Notes under the pieces: model-generated
What the model was told of the DNA's origin: nothing
What the model saw: the letters and a program-made list of their open reading frames with translations, nothing else
Database searches by the model: none
Source: Antedon bifida
Taxonomy: Eukaryota > Echinodermata > Crinoidea > Comatulida > Antedonidae
Reading direction: 5' to 3'
Assembly (NCBI GenBank): GCA_963402885.1
Contig: OY727103.1
Span: forward strand, 18,192,085-18,256,084
Length of the DNA: 64,000 nucleotides
In this document: in pieces, positions 57,801-64,000 of the stretch
How positions within the stretch are numbered: the first letter of the stretch is position 1
Layout of the letters: each line of letters starts with the position of its first letter
Translations under genes and position numbers: made by a program

Positions 57801-60544
57801 AAAGTAAAACAAACAAGTAAAAGAAAAGTTATATAAGCTAAAAATCATAAAAGATAAAATATATAAACAAATTAATGACAAAATTAGTTGAGCTTGTAAA
57901 AGTCAGGATTGTAACTGACACTATATATACTGTACTTAATTAATAATAAACTGTTATATTGGGTCATCCGAATTCAACAAAAGAAATTAAAGGCGCAGCA
58001 ATTAGGGGTGGATGCGAGATGGTAGATAATTCGTTACTACTCTTATCCGTGGATGGGCCGCGAACCATTTTAGAAGGGCCGCGGGGTGGCTTGAAAACAA
58101 AACAAATGTTTTCCCAGCATCGAAAGTGCCTTTATTTTAGCAATACGCAGTTTACAACAAACAGTGAAATTTCGAGATGATGAATGTTGTTTGTTTAATG
58201 TTACATAGTTATGATTTATGTGGTTTGATCTTCTGATCACTGTAAACATACAAAGCGCAATCGATGTGGTGGCTAAAATTGAATATTGTGTGAACTGTGA
58301 CGGCGACATGACATATGTCGTGTGCGGTATAAATTAATTTCGGTGGATCATCAGTGCAATGTTGTTTACCCTCCAAAAGAATTACAATGCAATTTCCGGG
58401 GACCTACAGGTCCATATTTTACAAACCATGGTGGGGCTGATGTGGCAGACTATTTTATATTTGCTTCATCCACCCAATTTGCTTCATCCACCCAACTACC
58501 CAGCTGATCCAGGTGGGTAGTTTGGCCGCGGTTTGGTCCCGGGAACTGGATTTTAGGAGGCCGCGAAATAAAACGTTTGCAAAACGCTGGTATAAAAGAT
58601 TGATAAAAAATACATTATTCTGCTGTAAAACGAATAAGGGAAAATTATCGTTTTATACATTTATTCAATTATTTTGACAAAATCGATTAAATTAAAAAAA
58701 AAAATACAACACAAAGCATTGCAATACACAATAGGAGTTAAATAAAAAAAGAGAAAATATTAAAAGCAAGCGATTTTGAAAAGAAAGAAAAAATAAATTG
58801 GAACAATATTGTATTCATTCATTTATTTAGTCAAAATAAAATATCGATACCAATTTACAACAAAAAGTAATACACATGAGGAAGGAAATTAAATGAAAAT
58901 TAAATTAACATTCTTCATATTTAACCTCTACATTGTGTAATGATACGTACACACAGCCCTAAGCAAAGCTACTCAAAACAACGAATAGTTTTTACTACTT
59001 CGCCATCTTATATAAGAAAAACAAATACAAATTCCCTTTACGTTCATTTATATACTAGATAATGTTTATTTGAGAATTCAAAATCAAATCTATTTTATTA
59101 ATATAAAATTTAATTTAAAACAAAATAACCCCATATTGTACAGCTAATAACCTTCTAGATTCTATATTCCATTTTGGCTTGGCTTTATAACTCTGACGTC
59201 GTGTGTATAAATGTACTCTTGAGCCACGTTGACAAACCTTGAATGGTTGAAAAAAAACCTTTTTTTTACTGATATGTTAATTTTCTTTTATTTATTAATT
59301 TTCTTGTCACGATTTTATGCGACACTATGGCACTGATAATAGTTAAGGTAAATAAGTGCGTTGGCTCGGCAATTTTTAATGCGATGCCTTGATTGTTGGA
59401 AGGATATGCCCGACATGTTGGAATGTTAATAATAGCGCATTCTAATAATCATTAGGGTTAAAAATAAATCATCTTTAAAAATACAACGCCCTGACATTCA
59501 TCATCAATTTATTATCATAACGTAGGCCTATTTACCACAGTGTCTTGTTAAAACTTTGTGAAGGATTTACTCTCTTCCTCCCGATGCATGTTTTAACATT
59601 TTATCTTAAACTATTTTGGTCTCATCAAACTGAAAATATGTTCCCATAGTACGCATACTATGTAAAAGTAACTATTTTGCGGACGCGACCAATTGAAACA
59701 GGTGTTTGCCATTTATAAAAATGTAGATTTTTTTTTTCGCATTAATATATTACATTAAATGCTGCTGAACATTCTGCTACCCCTTGGTCTGTCTGTTAAC
59801 TGTTATTATGCAAGGCCTTTTATAAGTCCACGAAATTCCTTTTGTCAGTTCCGGAAGATTAATTTTATATTGCCAAATCTACGTATGGTTTATATCTTCA
59901 TTTCCCTCTAGTTAATGTTTTTCAACTCCAGGAGGTTTAATGTCATTTGGAAGATGCTAGTATTTCCTAATATTGTAAGCAATAGTAACATGGTTATAAA
60001 TTTATACTTAATTCTGAGATGCAAAATTCTGTGTAGAAATTACCGTCTTGGATGCATACATTATCTATAATCTATGCAAATGTCATATAGCAATAAAAAA
60101 GAACAGTAACATGTAGGGCCTACTGTATACTTATATAATAAATACTCGTTTTGTTTATCTGTCGGTCCTAACACAGTTGCCCTTATTCTTTTTTTTTATA
60201 ATTATGAGAATCTATGTAACTTGTATTTAAAAGCATTATGTATGCAATTATTATAATGTAATGGAAATCTATTAATATTAGCATGTTAAATGTTCTGTTT
60301 AATAATATATGTAAATATATACTGTATGTAACAAAAGAAGAATTTTAATGATAGTTTGTATTGAGACAGATGTTTTACGGTACCTTTTACAAATATATAT
60401 TATATATACGAGACAGATTTATATTTCCATAGAATAATGTTCACTGCAATGTGATCAAATAACTAAAAACCGGTTTCTCAAAAACCTGTTTAAAAAAAAT
60501 CAGCAGAAATAGGCCATAGAATGAACATTAGGAACTAAATTGCA
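57801..60544. other. AT-rich intergenic sequence
   Basis: No gene recognised. Two GC-rich islets with ggccgcg words (58050-58095 and 58515-58570) share cattttagaagggccgcg / ggattttaggaggccgcg and are probably relics of one repeat. Confidence 0.4.
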
Positions 60545-60548
60545 TTAA

Positions 60549-60906
60549 AGATGTATTGTCCCCCAAAAACATGAAAAATGAAGATTAATTAAATCAGACT
60601 TTGAATAGGTTATTTTGTAGTTTTAATCAAGTTAATCACTTCCATAGAAAAAAAACCCCGAAAAAATGATGTTTTCACTTATAAATAATAAAAAATATAA
60701 TGATATAAAATAAATAACATAATAAATGGTTATTTCAACCAAAAATCCATTGGCTGGCAGCCAATTTGACAATTTTGTTGATTTAAATTACAGTTTTTTC
60801 AGGTAAATTTTTGGTCGAAGTGGAAAACTATTATGTGACATTAAAATGGCATATTCAACAAAAAAATGTTAACAATTATTTTTCAGGGGGACAATACATT
60901 AATACT
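60549..60906 (+). mobile_element. TTAA MITE, copy 7, at a stop codon
   Basis: Left TTAA 60545-60548 followed by AGATGTATTGTCCCCC; right end gggggacaatacat then TTAA at 60907-60910 after a short altered stretch. The right TTAA contains the stop codon of the adjacent sialyltransferase gene, so the element supplies its 3' untranslated region. Confidence 0.85.
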
Positions 60907-62829
60907 TTAATAGCAGTCATCAACGTGAAGTTGTAAAACACCTTCACTATGTAGTTTTGCGAGTTCATCAAACTCCTTATTAAAGGCATGAACTACTCTC
61001 TTTAGCTTCACATCTTCGTAGTAATGATAGGATGTCGGACGGTTGTGTATGTCAGTTGAGAACGGCCAAAATCCGTACAGATGAACCTCGTCACAAAACA
61101 TCAGCGCTGCCGTGGTTATATAAAAGCCTAAACGACAATCATATTACAATAATGTTTATAAAATAGCGAGGAGTCAGGGAATAATTTCGCCAGTGTAGCA
61201 AAGCAAAAAGCTATACAAAACAACCTTATTGCTACACATTTTTTTTTTACACAATTGTGTAGCAAAAAATACAATACAAAACTATGTTTCTCGACTCAAA
61301 AATCAGTTTGATTAGCAATAATATTGCTAAACAAAATTTTAAAATGAATTTTTTTCCTGGGAGTAGGAAAAGTACGAGTCTACAAATAATGTATGGTCAG
61401 ATTTTTACGAGGCGCAGCCTAGTGATTATAACATTTCATCTTTCACCTCTCGCAGCACGATTGGATATATCACGGGGATGTTCACAGTTGGCCTTGAATT
61501 TTTTTTCGTACAAAAAGCGTGAAAAGACTACTCTCGATGACGTCATTACGAGTTTAATAGTATAAGTCTATTGAATATCATGTGACCCACAATCCTTCAA
61601 TCAAATGACAAGAATCTATTTAGGTGTGTTATAATTTCCACTATGTAATAATTGACAAAATCAGGGGAGAGTGATGTCACTCTTCCCTGACAAGGAAGAT
61701 CAAACACTATAATATATTGGAAACCAATTTAAAAATGTGAAAACAAATTAATTAATTAACAATTTTAGTGTAGGAATTTTCAGAAGGTGTCCATACTTAA
61801 GGTTTCACATCGCGCCCGAAATCGGTCCGGTGCCCTGAGAAAAATATCGTGGAAAATAGGTTCAGTGTTAAAGTATCTTACGATTTGAATCCGTACGTGA
61901 TTCGGAACAAGAAGCCATATTTTTGTTTGTTGAAATTGTACGATTTTTTTCTTTTGACTAATCAGCAATGATCATGAATGACCTCGCTTGACAACGGATA
62001 ACCGAATTCGTGCTCGCGATATTTTCGTCAGGGCGCCGAACCGAATCCGGACGCGCTGTAAAAGCAGCTTTACTAACCTGTCGATATCCGGTTACGTATT
62101 CCCCTTTGCGACCAAAAGACTCTTGTCTCTTTAAAATGATTCGGATTCCCATGTACAAGGTTTACTGACGTCACATTTGTATTTAGTGCTTTATTTATTC
62201 TAACTACCATTTTATAAATCCAGGAAGTTGTAAAGCTTGGAAACCATATGTAGTTGTTGTATTCCTTCATTTTTTCTATAAATTTGGATTGTTGAGCATG
62301 TGTGCGTGCGTAACCAAATCTATAAAGACAGATTTATGACAAAGTTAGCAGAGTACGGCTACCAACCAGACTGGAGGGCCGTAAGTATAAAAAGTGCGAA
62401 TAATACACCTAGAAACTACTGGGAGTTTTAGGCGCAACATATCGTATATATGTAACATAGGTTAACCAATCACGAACGACGGATCACCCGATATGTCTGT
62501 CGCCTTTGATTGGTCAACTACTTGTATTTAGCGTACGTCATACTTGTCATTGCGTCCTAGTATAGGGGACCAAACATTAGACGCAAAGGTTCACTACTGT
62601 ACTACAGTATTAGACCTAGGTCATAAATAATAGCGTGTCATAAATTGTCAATACAGTATTCAGAATTGAGCCCCGATGTATGGAGAGCAAAACTTGATAA
62701 AAATTAACACGTAACAAGTTATGATGATACTGTACACACCTGACCTGAACAATAGAAGGATTGACAGTGGTTAAATTACTTTTAACACCAGCATCTTCTT
62801 TAAATCCATTGATCGGTGGAGCATTACAT
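60907..62829 (-). CDS. alpha-2,8-sialyltransferase-like (GT29), 3' exons
   Basis: Three exons: 62829-62740, 62319-62078, 61127-60907; phases match at both junctions, giving about 184 C-terminal residues. Known role: Golgi transfer of sialic acid from CMP-sialic acid to sialylated glycans. The first exon is the second half of sialylmotif L (CNAPPINGFKEDAG, VNPSIVQVR). The second begins FGYARTHAQQSKFIEKMK, contains IWFPSF and ends NPNHF, WSQRGI, RISTG. The third holds motif S (GFYITTAALMFCDEVHLYG), motif III (YHYYED) and motif VS (His-x4-Glu in HAFNKE), and ends DDCY plus stop. CDEVHLYGFWPF and the C-terminal Cys point to the ST8Sia branch. The N-terminal anchor and start of motif L lie beyond the window. 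Linkage specificity is inferred. Confidence 0.92.
61799..62066. mobile_element. MITE in a sialyltransferase intron
   Basis: Inverted ends of about 55-60 bp: aaggtttcacatcgcgcccg on the left and ggacgcgctgtaaaagc on the right, including tgccctgagaaaaatatc / gatattttcgtcagggcgcc. The right end lies about 11 bp from the splice donor of the preceding exon. Confidence 0.7.
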
Positions 62830-63059
62830 CTGAAGAGAAATAATAAAATATATAATAATGTTTGATATTGTAATAATATTTTTTTCATATTGAGGTATCA
62901 CTCTAAAGATACTAAAAATTACAGACAGAAAGAGATTTAGACTATTTGAGAAAAGTAATATTTGAATGCATACTGTTATTTATAACATCTTCAAATACCT
63001 TTAGTTTATAACTGAATACTGCGAAATTATACTATCGATACTTTAAAAACAACATATTT

Positions 63060-63960
63060 ATCCATGATTTCACAATCTGGTAAAATAATACCTGTTTTAC
63101 ATTGTGGTCCATTTTTAGTTGTTATTGTTTATATCTAGACATTCTATTCCATGGGATGAGTATCACCAATCATTTCAATTTTGTCGAGCCGCTTTCTTTT
63201 GACGTGGTTTTAAAAAATTATTCAGGTCTGGTGAATTTCTCCAGACTGATTTATGGCATAACAATCAATACAATGCTGAATAGTACTAATAGTATTTTTC
63301 TAGTAACGGTTTACTTAAACTTCCAGCCATTTTACCCAGCATTGTAATTTTTATATCCAATATTCTTTATTGTTTCTGAGTTAACATATATTATAATATA
63401 TCGATTATGACTCCTAGATACCTTTTACTTTACTTTCTTTCATCTTTCATCTTTTATTTCGGAAAAAAATTCTCCATAGTTCAGTAACAAATTAGTGTAC
63501 ATTATTGCAAATATAACAAATACATATACATATATATATGTAGATATATTAAAAAAAAAAAAAACCTACGCTACATAGTCACGTGGTTAGAACAATACAG
63601 TAGCTTCATCCATCTACTGTGCCGTATCGATATATAATTCATTATTTCCTGCACCTGCAGTATAACTATTTCTATAGCAACATAACCATAGCCTTTTCAT
63701 CATTATACCATTTAGAAAAAGTATCTATAATTATCATAGCAAAATCACCTGTCGTATAAACAACATCATCAGCAAAATGCTGCATGTAAACCATTTATAA
63801 TAGACTGTAGAATATAATAAAAAGAAGAAACAACGTAGGTCTTGCAACACCTTCTCCTTCTGGAACACCAATATTAATTTCTCTGCAATGCATCAAGTGT
63901 TTTCTGGTTTAGAGGTAGTTACTATAAAACCAATTTACAATTTTATGGAAACCATTATTT
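63060..63960 (-). mobile_element. degraded non-LTR reverse transcriptase
   Basis: On the minus strand, IGVPEGEGVARPTLF (at about 63880) matches the VPQGSxLGPxLF block of LINE reverse transcriptases, and FADDVVYTTGDF (at about 63770) is the catalytic xADD block. After a gap, fragments such as QKKAARQN correspond to the QKKAIRII segment further C-terminal. Several stops and frameshifts show it is inactive. It lies in an intron of the sialyltransferase gene and continues past the window edge. Clade not determined. Confidence 0.75.
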
Positions 63961-64000
63961 GTTTAGCTTATTAGAATGTATTGATCTGCGTATCAAAGCA

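Noticed and set aside
61284..61565. 93-codon plus-strand frame
   Set aside because: Inside a sialyltransferase intron, antisense, no family likeness or splice signals.
63102..63347. 81-codon plus-strand frame
   Set aside because: Antisense to a decayed LINE reverse-transcriptase fragment.

Overview
The window is animal (eukaryotic) nuclear DNA: AT-rich, with intron-containing genes, consensus GT-AG splice sites, and very many small transposon relics. The genes (a Brambleberry-type karyogamy protein, a monoglyceride lipase, a calcyphosin-type EF-hand protein, an alpha-2,8-type sialyltransferase), together with AGGCCT-rich spacers and 5S-headed, L2-tailed and tRNA-headed SINEs, suggest a marine invertebrate deuterostome, most likely an echinoderm. 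That placement is inference; no search could be run.

Layout. 1-115: end of a probable minus-strand exon running off the left edge. 0.2-20 kb: gene-poor, filled with MITEs (including a TTAA-flanked family), a 2.1-kb element (9026-11136) studded with a 14-bp motif, degraded LINE 3' ends, a 5S rRNA-derived SINE and short tandem repeats. 20.0-26.0 kb (minus): a seven-exon Brambleberry/GEX1/Kar5-family gene with a foldback transposon in intron 1. 27.2-31.1 kb (plus): a seven-exon monoglyceride lipase gene, head-to-head with the former across about 1.2 kb. 33.2-44.7 kb (minus): a four-exon calcyphosin-like gene. Its 9-kb second intron holds a complete, oppositely oriented protein-kinase gene (34.9-36.8 kb) and an exon-like tandem array. 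44.7-56.9 kb: intergenic, with MITEs, SINEs and a 1.6-kb minisatellite. 56.9-57.1 kb: a decayed duplicate of a sialyltransferase exon. 60.9-62.8 kb (minus): the last three exons of the intact sialyltransferase gene, whose stop codon lies inside the TTAA target of a MITE. 63.1-64.0 kb (minus): a degraded non-LTR reverse transcriptase in that gene's next intron.

The genes have unrelated functions and are not an operon or pathway. The most distinctive features are the gene nested in an intron, the transposon insertion at a stop codon, the pseudo-exon remnant of a sialyltransferase duplication, and several well-delimited non-autonomous element families. Exon models were built by hand from splice consensus, reading phase and family similarity.
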